Assembly (NCBI GenBank): GCA_009774375.1 | Contig: VSNO01000009.1 | Span: 1-48,019, forward strand | Reading direction: 5' to 3' | Source: Lachnospiraceae bacterium | GTDB lineage: Bacteria > Bacillota > Clostridia > Lachnospirales > Lachnospiraceae | DNA length: 48,019 nucleotides | In this document: piece by piece, positions 22,729-32,182 of the stretch | How positions within the stretch are numbered: position 1 is the stretch's first letter | Layout of the letters: each line of letters begins with the position of its first letter | Made by a program: the position numbers and the translations under genes | The notes under the pieces: model-generated | The model's input: the letters and a program-made list of their open reading frames with translations, nothing else | Database searches by the model: none | What the model was told of the DNA's origin: nothing

Positions 22729-23841
22729 GTCACTATAAAATTCTTTGATCCTGTCTACCTGGGAAGTCATATTCTGCAGAAGCAGGTCGAGTATGGTGAT
22801 GGCTGTCATGGATTCCACGACGACGACTGCTCTCGGGACGATGACCGGATCATGGCGTCCTTTGATCTGAACGGTTATATCTTCTCCGTTTTTGTTCACC
22901 GTGTCCTGTTTCTGGAAAATGGACGGCGTGGGTTTGAAATGTGCGCGCAGTACGATCTCGGAGCCGTCACTGATGCCGCCGAGGATGCCGCCTGCATGGT
23001 TTGTTGCTTTTGTCACTTTGTTGTCCCGCATGCGGAAGCTGTCGTTGTTCGCGGATCCGTTTGCGGAGGATGCTTTGACGCCGTCGCCGATCTCGAATGC
23101 CTTGACCGCGCCGATCGACAGGACTGCCCTGGCAAGGTCTGCATCTAGTTTATCGAACACTGGTTCACCAATCCCGGCGGGCATGTTGGAGATCCGGCAG
23201 GCGACGATCCCGCCGGCGGAATCGAGGTTTTCCATGCATAGTTTCAGATAGGCCTCGGCTTTCAGGGAAGTCGCCCTGTCGGGCATACCGGTCGGATTGC
23301 TTCTCGATTCCTCGATGTCCAGCTTTTCCAGCGGGCGCTCTGCATCGGGGATCTCGATGCCGCCGATCGCCTGTGTGTAGGCGGTGACTGTGATTCCCAG
23401 CTCAGCCAGGAGCCTGGAGGCGATCGCACCGGCGGCGACGCGCCCGATCGTCTCGCGTCCGGAGGAGCGCCCGCCACCGCGGTAATCCCTGAAACCGTAT
23501 TTTTGGTCAAAGGTGTAGTCCGCGTGACCGGGGCGGTAGTAGGAAGCGATATCGCTGTAGTCGGAAGACCTCTGAGAGGTATTGCGCACGAGCATGGATA
23601 TGGGAGTGCCGGTAGTCCTGCCCTCAAAGAGCCCGGACAGGATCTCCACGCTGTCGGATTCCTTCCGCTGTGTCGCATAGCGTGAGGCGCCGGGCTTTCT
23701 CCTGTCGAGAAATGCCTGGACATCCGCCTCGTCCAGCCTGAGACCGGCAGGGCAGCCGTCCACGACGACACCGACGCCAGGACCGTGGGATTCTCCCCAG
23801 GTGGTTATCTTAAATATATTTCCGAATGTTGAACCTGACAT
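22723..23841 (-). CDS. aroC: Chorismate synthase
   Basis: A 372-residue enzyme that makes chorismate from 5-enolpyruvylshikimate-3-phosphate using reduced FMN, the last shared step to aromatic amino acids. Signatures: GNIFKITTWGESHG at the N terminus (His near residue 17), RPGHADYTFDQKYG, GGGRSSGRETIGRVAAGA, and GGISDGSEIVLRAHFKPTPS. The start at 23841 is chosen from this N terminus with AAAGGA 9-10 bases upstream; the frame stays open to 23946. The gene is monocistronic. Confidence 0.97.
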   Translation of the reverse strand: MSGSTFGNIFKITTWGESHGPGVGVVVDGCPAGLRLDEADVQAFLDRRKPGASRYATQRKESDSVEILSGLFEGRTTGTPISMLVRNTSQRSSDYSDIASYYRPGHADYTFDQKYGFRDYRGGGRSSGRETIGRVAAGAIASRLLAELGITVTAYTQAIGGIEIPDAERPLEKLDIEESRSNPTGMPDRATSLKAEAYLKLCMENLDSAGGIVACRISNMPAGIGEPVFDKLDADLARAVLSIGAVKAFEIGDGVKASSANGSANNDSFRMRDNKVTKATNHAGGILGGISDGSEIVLRAHFKPTPSIFQKQDTVNKNGEDITVQIKGRHDPVIVPRAVVVVESMTAITILDLLLQNMTSQVDRIKEFYSDN

Positions 23842-24163
23842 GATTTTTTTCCTTTCGTTGGCAATATCCACACACGATACATTTATATCCGGTGTGGAAA
23901 ATTTTTGATTAAATTTTTGTAAACTTTTTTGAAATAAAGGTTGCATTTGGGAGGTATAACGTATATATTATAATTGTAAACAGCATCAAAATCAAGATAT
24001 TGTGTTTTTTATTTGTTTTTTGCAAAATATAGATGCAAAATATAGAGCAGTGTGTTATGATAAAATGCGTATGGGATTGTGCAGCAGATAACAATTCCAG
24101 AGAAATAATCATGAAAAGCATTATAACGTATTATGAAGAAAGACAAATTGAGGAAGAGGCATC
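23842..24163. other. AT-rich divergent intergenic region with a 13-bp tandem repeat
   Basis: This 322-base region separates aroC from the VanY-type gene. It carries a perfect tandem duplication of TGCAAAATATAGA (24021-24033 and 24034-24046). Runs of T and A are frequent. I see no convincing promoter pair in it, no gene, and no riboswitch I recognise. Confidence 0.6.
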
Positions 24164-25201
24164 ATGAAAAGAACGTGGAAGGACAACCTTACGGCAAAAA
24201 TGCGGCAGCAGATCAAAGAGCATAGACGGCTGAAACTGCCTATCATGGCGGCAATGCTGCTGGTCACGCTGCTGTACAATACTGTTTTTTATTTTGTGCA
24301 CAACACAAAACGTCTGGCGAGTGTTTTGGTTATCCTGATCTTTTTCTTTGTCAGCAGCAGCTTTTCATTTCTGACAGAAGCGGATATCATGAAAATGGCA
24401 TATGAATCCGAATGGGCAGAGATCCAGGAGAGCTATGAATACGTTCCCACGACTTTTCACATCCGCGAGGAAAAAGTGCTGGACGACGATGATGTCTTAG
24501 AGGGCTATGACAATGAGGAGCTCAATGTGTCTGCCGATGAGATCGACCAGTATTCGCTGGATGATATCCTGGAGGCAAATGAGGTCAGCAAAGAGATGAA
24601 CAATACATATTCACCAACTGCCTCGAAGCTGTCAAAAGACGACTGGCAGCTGGTCCTTGTCAACAAACAGCATCCTGTTCCGGAGGATTACACGATCACG
24701 CTCGGCAAGATCAAGGGTTCCATGAAGTGCGATGTCCGCATTCTGGATGATCTCACGGATATGATGCAGGCGGCAAAGGCGGACGGGATCCATCTGGTCG
24801 TATGTTCTCCATACAGGGATTACAACAGGCAGACGGTCCTGTTTGACCGCAAGATCGATTATTATATGGAAGAGGGACATTCTTATATGGAAGCTTACAA
24901 GCTTGCTTCCATGACAGTGACCGTTCCAGGCGCGAGCGAGCACCAGATCGGACTGGCTCTGGATATCGTGAGTACGACTTACTCGTGGCTCGAGATTGAT
25001 TTTGGTGAGACTGCTGCGGGCAGATGGTTGAGAGAGCACTGTGATGAGTATGGGTTCATCCTGCGATATCCCCAGGGGAAAGAGTACATAACAGGCATCC
25101 AGTACGAACCGTGGCATTTCCGCTATGTCGGAAAGGAAGCCGCAGCACAGATCATGGAACGGGATATCACACTTGAGGAATTTATTGAGGAATTAGAATA
25201 G
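24164..25201 (+). CDS. D-Ala-D-Ala carboxypeptidase, M15B (VanY-like), membrane-anchored
   Basis: A 345-residue protein with two adjacent N-terminal hydrophobic segments (about 28-45 and 50-70), an acidic linker and a C-terminal M15B peptidase domain. Zinc and catalytic motifs are visible: SEHQIGLALDI (His and Asp near residues 260-267) and EPWHFRYV (Glu and His near 315). These enzymes trim the terminal D-Ala from peptidoglycan stems. GAGGAAGAGG precedes the ATG. There is no van operon nearby, so a housekeeping wall role is more likely than glycopeptide resistance. Confidence 0.9.
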   Translation: MKRTWKDNLTAKMRQQIKEHRRLKLPIMAAMLLVTLLYNTVFYFVHNTKRLASVLVILIFFFVSSSFSFLTEADIMKMAYESEWAEIQESYEYVPTTFHIREEKVLDDDDVLEGYDNEELNVSADEIDQYSLDDILEANEVSKEMNNTYSPTASKLSKDDWQLVLVNKQHPVPEDYTITLGKIKGSMKCDVRILDDLTDMMQAAKADGIHLVVCSPYRDYNRQTVLFDRKIDYYMEEGHSYMEAYKLASMTVTVPGASEHQIGLALDIVSTTYSWLEIDFGETAAGRWLREHCDEYGFILRYPQGKEYITGIQYEPWHFRYVGKEAAAQIMERDITLEEFIEELE

Positions 25202-25219
25202 ATAACAGGGAAACATCGT

Positions 25220-25258
25220 CTCCGGCAGGCATTCTGCGCATGCCGGAGCGTTATTTTG
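25220..25258 (+). terminator. Terminator of the VanY-like gene
   Basis: CTCCGGCA (25220-25227) pairs perfectly with TGCCGGAG (25241-25248), followed by CGTTATTTTG. Confidence 0.6.
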
Positions 25259-25284
25259 TGATTTTTTGTATGAAAGGAAAACAG

Positions 25285-26412
25285 ATGTATAAGGTATTAA
25301 AGCAGGAGGGGCGTGCCAAGCGTGCGGAGGTCACAACTGTCCACGGAACGATACAGACGCCGGTATTTATGAATGTCGGCACTGTTGCAGCGATCAAAGG
25401 AGCCGTGTCCACGGCTGACCTGGAGGAGATCGGCACACAGGTAGAACTCTCCAACACGTATCATCTCCATGTCAGGACAGGTGACGAGACGATCAAAAGA
25501 CTGGGCGGACTCCACAGATTTATGTCGTGGGACAAGCCGATCCTGACGGATTCTGGCGGATTTCAGGTCTTTTCTCTGGCAGGTCTTCGAAAGATCAAGG
25601 AGGAGGGGGTATATTTCAATTCCCACATAGACGGCAGAAAGATCTTTATGGGACCGGAGGAGAGCATGCGGATCCAGTCGAATCTTGCCTCAACGATCGC
25701 CATGGCATTTGACGAGTGTGCACCCAGCAAGGCGGACAGGCAGTATGTCGCGCATTCTGTGGAGCGTACGACGCGCTGGCTTGCGCGGTGCAAAACTGAA
25801 ATGAAACGGCTCAATTCCCTCGAGGATACCATCAATAAGGACCAGATGCTGTTTGGGATCAACCAGGGGGCTGTCTATGCGGATATCCGTATCGAACATG
25901 CAAAGCGGATCACGGAGATGGATCTGGACGGCTACGCGGTCGGCGGGTTGGCGGTGGGAGAGACGCATGAGGAGATGTATCACATCCTGGAGGAGACGGT
26001 GCCCTATCTGCCGAAAGACAAGCCGACATACCTGATGGGGGTCGGTACGCCTGCCAATATACTCGAGGGCGTGGAGCGCGGCATCGACTTTTTTGACTGC
26101 GTGTATCCGACCAGAAACGGGCGTCACGGACATCTTTATACCAATCAGGGCAGGCTCAACCTCTTCAATGCCAGATATGAACTTGACGACCGGCCGATCG
26201 AGGAAGGATGCGGCTGTCCGGCATGCCGGAGATACTCCAGAGCTTATATACGCCATCTCCTGAAGGCGAAGGAGATGCTTGGCCTGCGGTTCTGTGTCCT
26301 CCACAATCTCTATTTCTACAATACGATGATGACGGAGATCAGGGATGCGCTCGACGCCGGTGAATTTGCCGCTTACAAGAAACGCAAATTGGAAAGTATG
26401 GCAGGATCGTGA
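25285..26412 (+). CDS. tgt: tRNA-guanine transglycosylase
   Basis: A 375-residue TIM-barrel enzyme that exchanges guanine-34 for preQ1 (or queuine) in tRNAs with GUN anticodons. Visible: LTDSGGFQVFSL (active-site Asp), FDECAPS (Asp143, Cys145), GGLAVGE (Val224), MGVGTP, DCVYPTRNGRHG (nucleophile Asp) and the zinc site CGCPAC with a later His. The Cys and Val correspond to Cys158/Val233 of the Zymomonas enzyme, the set found in preQ1 users. ATG 25285 has AAAGGA 6 bases upstream; the frame opens at 25240. It fits the QueL-type salvage genes at 3.2-4.7 kb. Confidence 0.97.
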   Translation: MYKVLKQEGRAKRAEVTTVHGTIQTPVFMNVGTVAAIKGAVSTADLEEIGTQVELSNTYHLHVRTGDETIKRLGGLHRFMSWDKPILTDSGGFQVFSLAGLRKIKEEGVYFNSHIDGRKIFMGPEESMRIQSNLASTIAMAFDECAPSKADRQYVAHSVERTTRWLARCKTEMKRLNSLEDTINKDQMLFGINQGAVYADIRIEHAKRITEMDLDGYAVGGLAVGETHEEMYHILEETVPYLPKDKPTYLMGVGTPANILEGVERGIDFFDCVYPTRNGRHGHLYTNQGRLNLFNARYELDDRPIEEGCGCPACRRYSRAYIRHLLKAKEMLGLRFCVLHNLYFYNTMMTEIRDALDAGEFAAYKKRKLESMAGS

Positions 26413-26437
26413 ATTTATAAATATTTTACTTGAAGAA

Positions 26438-26465
26438 TTGGAAAATCTTGTGTATGATATATACT
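26438..26465 (+). promoter_or_regulatory. Candidate promoter of yajC
   Basis: TTGGAA (26438-26443) and TATACT (26460-26465), 16-base spacer, about 55 bases before yajC. Confidence 0.45.
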
Positions 26466-26526
26466 ATGTGTTTCATTTAACATCATTTTTGAAAGATCTC
26501 AAATTCGATAGGAGGAATGATAGAAT

Positions 26527-26853
26527 ATGAATTTATTGTTGGCAGAAGCAGATCCGGCAGCAGCAGGACAAGGCGCTGCAAGTATGATATCGCTTGTGGT
26601 GATGTTGGTATTTTGGTTCGGTATCATGTATTTTCTGATGATCCGCCCCCAGAGAAAGGAACAGAAGAAGAAAGCCGCGCTCGTCAATTCGGTAGAGGTT
26701 GGTGACAGTATTCTGACGACCAGCGGATTTTACGGCATTGTGATCGATGTCACTGACGAAGATGTTATCGTAGAATTTGGCAACAACAAAAACTGTCGCA
26801 TTCCGATGAAAAAAGGAGCGATCGAGCAGGTTGAGAAGCCGGACAGTGAATAA
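26527..26853 (+). CDS. yajC: Preprotein translocase subunit YajC
   Basis: A 108-residue protein with one membrane helix (VVMLVFWFGIMYFLMI, about 23-40) followed at once by RPQRKEQKK and a small soluble domain (VGDSILTTSGFYGIV), the full YajC signature. It associates with SecDF at the Sec translocon. Downstream of tgt is its usual place in many bacteria, but secDF is not the next gene here. AGGAGG lies 11 bases before the ATG. A terminator follows. Confidence 0.95.
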   Translation: MNLLLAEADPAAAGQGAASMISLVVMLVFWFGIMYFLMIRPQRKEQKKKAALVNSVEVGDSILTTSGFYGIVIDVTDEDVIVEFGNNKNCRIPMKKGAIEQVEKPDSE

Positions 26854-26869
26854 AATCATCTCCTGAAGA

Positions 26870-26900
26870 GTCTCCCCTATGTATATTTGGGAGATTTTTT
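26870..26900 (+). terminator. Terminator of yajC
   Basis: TCTCCC (26871-26876) pairs with GGGAGA (26889-26894), followed by six T residues. Confidence 0.7.
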
Positions 26901-26933
26901 CATTCGGACAAAAGAAAAATGGAGGAAGTACAA

Positions 26934-27473
26934 ATGATCTATATAGACGGACAGATCCTGCTCTTTATCCAGGAACATCTGCGCAATCCGGTGTGTGATC
27001 TGTTTTTTAAATGCATCACGCATCTGGGCGACGCCGGTATCTTCTGGATCCTGCTGACGGTCGTTCTGCTGTGTTTCCGGCAGACGAGGAGGGCCGGTAT
27101 CTATTCTGCATGCGCCCTGATCGGATCGCTGGTGGTCAACAATCTGATCCTGAAGAATCTGGCAGGCAGGATCAGGCCTTACGAGGTAGTGGAGGGTCTT
27201 CAATGTATTGTTGCACCTGCAGTGGATGCTTCTTTTCCTTCCGGCCATACCGGCGCCAGTTTTGCCTCTGCGGTTTCTATATTCAGACAGCTGCCGGGGA
27301 AGTACGCGGTCTTTTTAATCGTGCTGGCGTCGCTTATTGCTTTTTCCAGACTGTATGTCGGGATCCATTATCCGACAGATGTGCTGGGCGGGCTTGTGAC
27401 AGGGATCGGGATCGGACTGCTCGTCAATGTGATCGGAGCAAAATTCTGTGATCTGGAACAGAGCTCGTCATGA
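26934..27473 (+). CDS. PAP2 family membrane phosphatase
   Basis: A 179-residue integral membrane protein with five to six hydrophobic segments and all three PAP2 motifs: KNLAGRIRPY (about 67-76), PSGHT (about 103-107) and SRLYVGIHYPTDVLGG (about 138-153). Such enzymes hydrolyse lipid phosphates such as phosphatidic acid or undecaprenyl pyrophosphate. ATG 26934 has GGAGG 8 bases upstream; an ATG at 26919 lies on the ribosome site itself. A hairpin with a T-run follows at 27475-27505. Confidence 0.9.
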   Translation: MIYIDGQILLFIQEHLRNPVCDLFFKCITHLGDAGIFWILLTVVLLCFRQTRRAGIYSACALIGSLVVNNLILKNLAGRIRPYEVVEGLQCIVAPAVDASFPSGHTGASFASAVSIFRQLPGKYAVFLIVLASLIAFSRLYVGIHYPTDVLGGLVTGIGIGLLVNVIGAKFCDLEQSSS

Positions 27474-27474
27474 G

Positions 27475-27505
27475 CTGGCAATAGGTGCCAGATAAAGATT
27501 TTTTT
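27475..27505 (+). terminator. Terminator of the PAP2 gene
   Basis: CTGGCA / TGCCAG (27475-27480 with 27486-27491) followed by ATAAAGATTTTTTT. Confidence 0.55.
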
Positions 27506-27515
27506 ATGTAATCTG

Positions 27516-27544
27516 TTGAAATTTTCTGTCGAATGTAATATGAT
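27516..27544 (+). promoter_or_regulatory. Promoter of the leuB-ilvD-ilvB operon
   Basis: TTGAAA (27516-27521) and TATGAT (27539-27544), 17-base spacer. The leader of about 55 bases shows no T-box or leader peptide with leucine codons. Confidence 0.6.
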
Positions 27545-27605
27545 TGAATATGTGTATATTTATTCACTGGCTGGATTTTCAGTCAAAGAAAAGGAGATAG
27601 CAAGA

Positions 27606-28718
27606 ATGAATTCTAGAATGAATCTGAATATTGTGTGTATACCCGGCGACGGGATCGGACCGGAGATCGTTGCGGAAGCAAAAAAAGTGCTTGATAAGGT
27701 TGCTGTGAAGTTCGGTCACAGCATTTCGTATAAAGATATCCTGATGGGAGGCGCTTCCATCGATGCGTGCGGTGAACCGCTCACGGACGAGGCGATCGCC
27801 GCAGCCAAGGCTGCGGACGCTGTTCTGATGGGCTCCATCGGCGGGAATACTTCCACCTCGCCGTGGTATCAGCTGCCGCCGCATCTGAGACCGGAAGCAG
27901 GACTTCTGAAGCTGAGAAAGGAACTGAATCTGTTTGCAAATCTGAGACCGGCATATCTGTATAATGAACTGAGGGAAGCGTGTCCGCTGAGAGAGGATAT
28001 CATCGGCGGCGGATTTGACATGATGATCATGCGCGAGCTCACAGGCGGCCTGTATTTTGGAGAGCGCAGTACGAAAAAGGTGAACGGTGTCGTCACCGCG
28101 GTCGATACACTTACATATACGGAGAATGAGATCAGGCGTATCGCGGTCAAGGGCTTCGACATCGCGATGAAACGCAGGAAAAAGGTGACAAGCGTAGACA
28201 AGGCAAATGTGCTCGATTCCTCCAGGCTGTGGAGAAAAGTAGTCGAGGAGGTGGCGCTGGATTATCCGGAGGTCACATTGGAGCATATGCTTGTGGATAA
28301 CTGTGCGATGCAGCTTGTAAAGGATCCCAAACAGTTTGACGTGATCCTGACTGAAAATATGTTTGGAGATATTCTCTCCGATGAGGCGAGCATGGTCACA
28401 GGATCGATCGGCATGCTTTCGTCAGCCAGCCTGAACGACACGAAATTCGGACTATATGAGCCGAGCGGCGGATCGGCGCCGGATATAGCAGGGAAAGGGA
28501 TCGCCAATCCGATCGCCACGATCCTGAGTGCCGCTATGATGCTCCGCTATTCTTTTGATCTGGACAGGGAAGCCGACGCGGTGGAGGCTGCTGTCAGAAA
28601 GGTTCTCGAGGATGGTTTCCGCACGATTGACATCATGCCGCAGGAGGAGAGCAGGCGTGCGGGTGTTGAACAGGTCGGCACGGCGATGATGGGGGACTTG
28701 ATCTCTGACAGGATATAA
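27606..28718 (+). CDS. leuB: 3-isopropylmalate dehydrogenase
   Basis: A 370-residue NAD-dependent decarboxylating dehydrogenase of leucine synthesis. Motifs: CIPGDGIGPEIV at the N terminus, LRKELNLFANLRPA, MIMRELTGGLYFGE (substrate Arg), VDNCAMQLVKDP and the NAD loop EPSGGSAPDIAGKGIANP. ATG 27606 has AAGGAG 9 bases upstream; a second ATG four codons later is possible. No leuA or leuCD is in the window; ilvD follows after 41 bases. Confidence 0.96.
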   Translation: MNSRMNLNIVCIPGDGIGPEIVAEAKKVLDKVAVKFGHSISYKDILMGGASIDACGEPLTDEAIAAAKAADAVLMGSIGGNTSTSPWYQLPPHLRPEAGLLKLRKELNLFANLRPAYLYNELREACPLREDIIGGGFDMMIMRELTGGLYFGERSTKKVNGVVTAVDTLTYTENEIRRIAVKGFDIAMKRRKKVTSVDKANVLDSSRLWRKVVEEVALDYPEVTLEHMLVDNCAMQLVKDPKQFDVILTENMFGDILSDEASMVTGSIGMLSSASLNDTKFGLYEPSGGSAPDIAGKGIANPIATILSAAMMLRYSFDLDREADAVEAAVRKVLEDGFRTIDIMPQEESRRAGVEQVGTAMMGDLISDRI

Positions 28719-28759
28719 ACGATGAGATGATGATGAGATGATATGGAGGATAGATATTT

Positions 28760-30430
28760 ATGAGAAGTGATAACGTAAAAAAGGGAATGCAGCAGGCTCC
28801 GCACAGAAGTCTGTTCAATGCATTGGGCTTTACAGAGGAAGAAATGCGCAAACCTATGGTCGGGATCGTCAGTTCCTACAATGAGATCGTGCCCGGCCAC
28901 ATGAATCTGGATAAGATCGTCGACGCGGTAAAACTCGGCGTTGCAGAGGCTGGCGGCGTGCCTGTGGTATTTCCGGCGATCGCAGTCTGTGACGGTATCG
29001 CGATGGGGCATATCGGCATGAAATATTCTCTTGTCACGAGGGATCTGATCGCGGATTCCACAGAATGTATGGCGCTGGCACATCAGTTTGACGCACTGGT
29101 CATGGTGCCGAACTGTGACAAGAATGTTCCCGGTCTGCTCATGGCGGCAGCGCGCATCAATGTGCCTACAGTGTTTGTGTCGGGCGGGCCGATGCTCGCT
29201 GGCCATGTCAAGGGACAGAAGCGCAGTCTTTCGTCCATGTTTGAGGCGGTTGGCTCCTACGCGGCAGGTACGATGAGCGAGGAGGATGTGTGTGAATTTG
29301 AGAACAAGGCATGTCCCACATGCGGTTCCTGCTCTGGAATGTATACGGCGAATTCCATGAACTGCCTCACAGAGGCGCTTGGCATGGGATTGCAGGGAAA
29401 TGGTACGATCCCGGCAGTGTACTCTGAGCGGATCAAGCTTGCCAAGCACGCGGGCATGGCAGTGATGGAACTGCTCCGGAATAATATCTGCCCGCGCGAT
29501 ATCATGACGAAGGAATCCGTGATCAACGCGCTCACGGTCGATATGGCTTTGGGCTGTTCGACAAACTCCATGCTGCATCTGCCGGCGATCGCCCATGAGA
29601 TCGGGTTTGATTTTGATATTTCCTACGCCAATGAGATCAGCGCAAAGACGCCGAACCTCTGTCATCTGGCACCGGCCGGACCTACCTATATGGAAGACCT
29701 GAACGAGGCGGGCGGCGTGTACGCGGTGATGAATGAACTGTCAGAACTCGGGCTGTTGAACGAGGATTGTATGACGGTGACAGGAAAGACGATCGGTGAA
29801 AATATAAAGGGTGTTCAGAATAAGAATCCCGAGGTGATACGGCCGCTTGACAATCCGTACAGCAGGACAGGCGGACTTGCTGTATTGAAAGGAAATCTCG
29901 CTCCGGACGGAAGTGTAGTAAAGCGCTCTGCTGTGGCTGAGGAGATGCTTGTCCACGAGGGACCGGCACGCGTGTTTGAGTGCGAGGAGGATGCGATCGA
30001 TGCGATCAAGGGCGGCAGGATCGTCGCAGGTGATGTTGTGGTGATCCGCTATGAAGGCCCGAAAGGCGGCCCCGGCATGCGCGAGATGCTCAATCCCACA
30101 TCGGCGATCGCCGGGATGGGGCTTGGCTCTACAGTCGCATTGATCACGGACGGACGCTTCTCAGGTGCATCGCGCGGCGCCTCGATCGGCCATGTGTCGC
30201 CGGAGGCAGCTGTGGGCGGACCCATCGCGCTGGTCGAAGAGGGTGATATCATCTCTATCAATATTACGGAGTGCACATTGAATGTCAAAGTATCTGAGGA
30301 GGAGCTGGCAAGGCGCCGTGCAGAATGGAAGCTGAGGGAGCCGAAGATCACGACAGGTTATCTTGCAAGATACCGCGAACTTGTCACAAGCGGGAACAGG
30401 GGAGCGATCCTGGAGATCCCCAGGAATTGA
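28760..30430 (+). CDS. ilvD: Dihydroxy-acid dehydratase
   Basis: A 556-residue iron-sulfur dehydratase making the 2-keto acids of valine and isoleucine. Cluster cysteines lie in NCDKNVPG (near residue 119) and CPTCGSCSGMYTANSMN (near 187-203); the C-terminal signature is ITDGRFSGASRGASIGHVSPEA. Length is normal. It is the middle gene of leuB-ilvD-ilvB, with short gaps on both sides. Confidence 0.98.
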   Translation: MRSDNVKKGMQQAPHRSLFNALGFTEEEMRKPMVGIVSSYNEIVPGHMNLDKIVDAVKLGVAEAGGVPVVFPAIAVCDGIAMGHIGMKYSLVTRDLIADSTECMALAHQFDALVMVPNCDKNVPGLLMAAARINVPTVFVSGGPMLAGHVKGQKRSLSSMFEAVGSYAAGTMSEEDVCEFENKACPTCGSCSGMYTANSMNCLTEALGMGLQGNGTIPAVYSERIKLAKHAGMAVMELLRNNICPRDIMTKESVINALTVDMALGCSTNSMLHLPAIAHEIGFDFDISYANEISAKTPNLCHLAPAGPTYMEDLNEAGGVYAVMNELSELGLLNEDCMTVTGKTIGENIKGVQNKNPEVIRPLDNPYSRTGGLAVLKGNLAPDGSVVKRSAVAEEMLVHEGPARVFECEEDAIDAIKGGRIVAGDVVVIRYEGPKGGPGMREMLNPTSAIAGMGLGSTVALITDGRFSGASRGASIGHVSPEAAVGGPIALVEEGDIISINITECTLNVKVSEEELARRRAEWKLREPKITTGYLARYRELVTSGNRGAILEIPRN

Positions 30431-30475
30431 GAGGGCATGAAACGATAGAAATTATGACCAAAGGAGAATATTAGT

Positions 30476-32167
30476 ATGCAGTTGACTGGTTCACAAATTG
30501 TTATTGAATGTCTGAAGGAGCAGGGAGTCGACACTGTATTTGGCTATCCGGGCGGCTCTATATTGAATATTTACGACGAGTTATATAAGCACAGCGATGA
30601 GATCAGGCATATCCTGACTTCTCATGAGCAGGGCGCTTCCCACGCTGCAGACGGTTACGCGCGTGCGACGGGCAAGGTGGGCGTCTGTCTCGCGACCAGC
30701 GGTCCTGGTGCGACCAATCTGGTCACAGGCATCGCCACGGCGTATATGGATTCTGTGCCAATGGTTGCGATCACGGCAAATGTTACCCTGCCGCTTCTCG
30801 GGAAGGACTCTTTTCAGGAGGTCGATATCGCGGGCGTGACGATGCCGATCACAAAGCATGGCTATATTGTAAAGGATGTAACGACACTTGCCGATACGAT
30901 CAGAAAAGCTTTTAAGATCGCAAAGTCCGGCAGACCGGGCCCGGTATTGGTGGACATCACAAAGGACGCCACGGCGAACAAGTGCGAGTTTGTTCCGGAG
31001 AAGCCGGAGCCGCCCGTTATCACGAACTCTTATACAGAGAAGGATATTGATGCTGCCCTTGAGATGATCCGGAATGCCAGGAAACCCTATATCTATCTGG
31101 GCGGCGGCGCGATCATATCGGATGCTTCGCGGGAGGTTAAAGAATTTGCAGAGAAGATACAGGCTCCGGTGTGCGATACCCTTATGGCGAAGGGGGCTTT
31201 TGACGGAAAGAGCGCGCTGTATACAGGCATGATCGGAATGCACGGCACAAAAACCTCCAATTATGGTGTCAGCCAGTGTGATCTGCTGATCGCCCTGGGG
31301 GCGCGGTTTTCAGACAGGGTTGTGGGAAATCCCAGGAAGTTTGCGGAGAATGCCAAAATCTTACATATCGATATCGATGCGGCGGAGATCAATAAAAATA
31401 TCAGGACGGATGCCTCGATCATCGGTGATCTGAAGACGGTTCTGAAGGAGCTCAACAGCAAACTCGAGCAGCAGGAGCACGATGAATGGATCGGGCAGAT
31501 CAGGGAATTTAAGGCAAAGTATCCACTCAGATATGAATCAGACAAACTGACTTGTCCGTACGTGATCGAGGAGCTCGACCGTGTGACAGAAGGAAAGGCG
31601 ATCGTCACCACAGATGTCGGACAGCATCAGATGTGGGCGGCGCAGTATTATCAGTACACGGAACCGCGCACGTTCCTCTCGTCCGGAGGACTTGGCACGA
31701 TGGGATACGGACTCGGCGCCTGCATCGGCGCAAAGGTGGGCATGCCCGATAAGATCTGCGTGAATATCGCCGGTGACGGGTGCTTCCGCATGAATCTGAA
31801 CGAGCTGGCGACAGCCAGCCGTTACAATATTCCGATCATACAGATCGTTATCAACAATCATGTGCTCGGCATGGTGAGGCAGTGGCAGACACTGTTCTAT
31901 GGCAAGAGATATTCACAGACTGTTCTGGCGGACAAGGTTGATTTTGTGAAGGTCTCTGAGGGACTTGGCTGTGAGGCGATCCGGGTCACAAAGCGCGAGG
32001 AAGTGGGTTCTGCGATCGAGAGGGCGGTATCCCTGCAGAGACCAGTTGTGATCGAGTGCATCATTGAGGAGGATGACAAGGTATTTCCTATGGTGCCTGC
32101 AGGAGCAGCGATCAGTGAAGCTTTTGATGCACAGGATCTGGAACAGCGCGAGCAGTGCGAAGCGTAA
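30476..32167 (+). CDS. ilvB: Acetolactate synthase, large (catalytic) subunit
   Basis: A 563-residue thiamine-diphosphate enzyme, first common step to branched-chain amino acids. The catalytic Glu is in TSHEQGASHAADGYAR (near residue 47); the TPP/Mg motif is AGDGCFRMN followed by NN near residue 460. It carries the FAD-binding middle domain. AAAGGAG precedes the ATG. The small regulatory subunit (ilvH/ilvN) is not next to it and not in this window. Confidence 0.97.
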   Translation: MQLTGSQIVIECLKEQGVDTVFGYPGGSILNIYDELYKHSDEIRHILTSHEQGASHAADGYARATGKVGVCLATSGPGATNLVTGIATAYMDSVPMVAITANVTLPLLGKDSFQEVDIAGVTMPITKHGYIVKDVTTLADTIRKAFKIAKSGRPGPVLVDITKDATANKCEFVPEKPEPPVITNSYTEKDIDAALEMIRNARKPYIYLGGGAIISDASREVKEFAEKIQAPVCDTLMAKGAFDGKSALYTGMIGMHGTKTSNYGVSQCDLLIALGARFSDRVVGNPRKFAENAKILHIDIDAAEINKNIRTDASIIGDLKTVLKELNSKLEQQEHDEWIGQIREFKAKYPLRYESDKLTCPYVIEELDRVTEGKAIVTTDVGQHQMWAAQYYQYTEPRTFLSSGGLGTMGYGLGACIGAKVGMPDKICVNIAGDGCFRMNLNELATASRYNIPIIQIVINNHVLGMVRQWQTLFYGKRYSQTVLADKVDFVKVSEGLGCEAIRVTKREEVGSAIERAVSLQRPVVIECIIEEDDKVFPMVPAGAAISEAFDAQDLEQREQCEA

Positions 32168-32182
32168 ATGTTATAAAGCTGT

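Noticed and set aside
22705..23148. A plus-strand frame at the start of the aroC region
   Set aside because: It lies opposite aroC, whose protein is fully recognisable; the frame begins in the bidirectional terminator.
24164..25201. Glycopeptide-resistance interpretation of the VanY-like gene
   Set aside because: No vanS, vanR, vanH, vanA or vanX neighbours; a wall-maintenance carboxypeptidase is simpler.
28547..29665. A 372-codon minus-strand frame across leuB and ilvD
   Set aside because: It spans two well-identified plus-strand genes and their junction; composition (His, Arg, Cys rich) is that of antisense translation.
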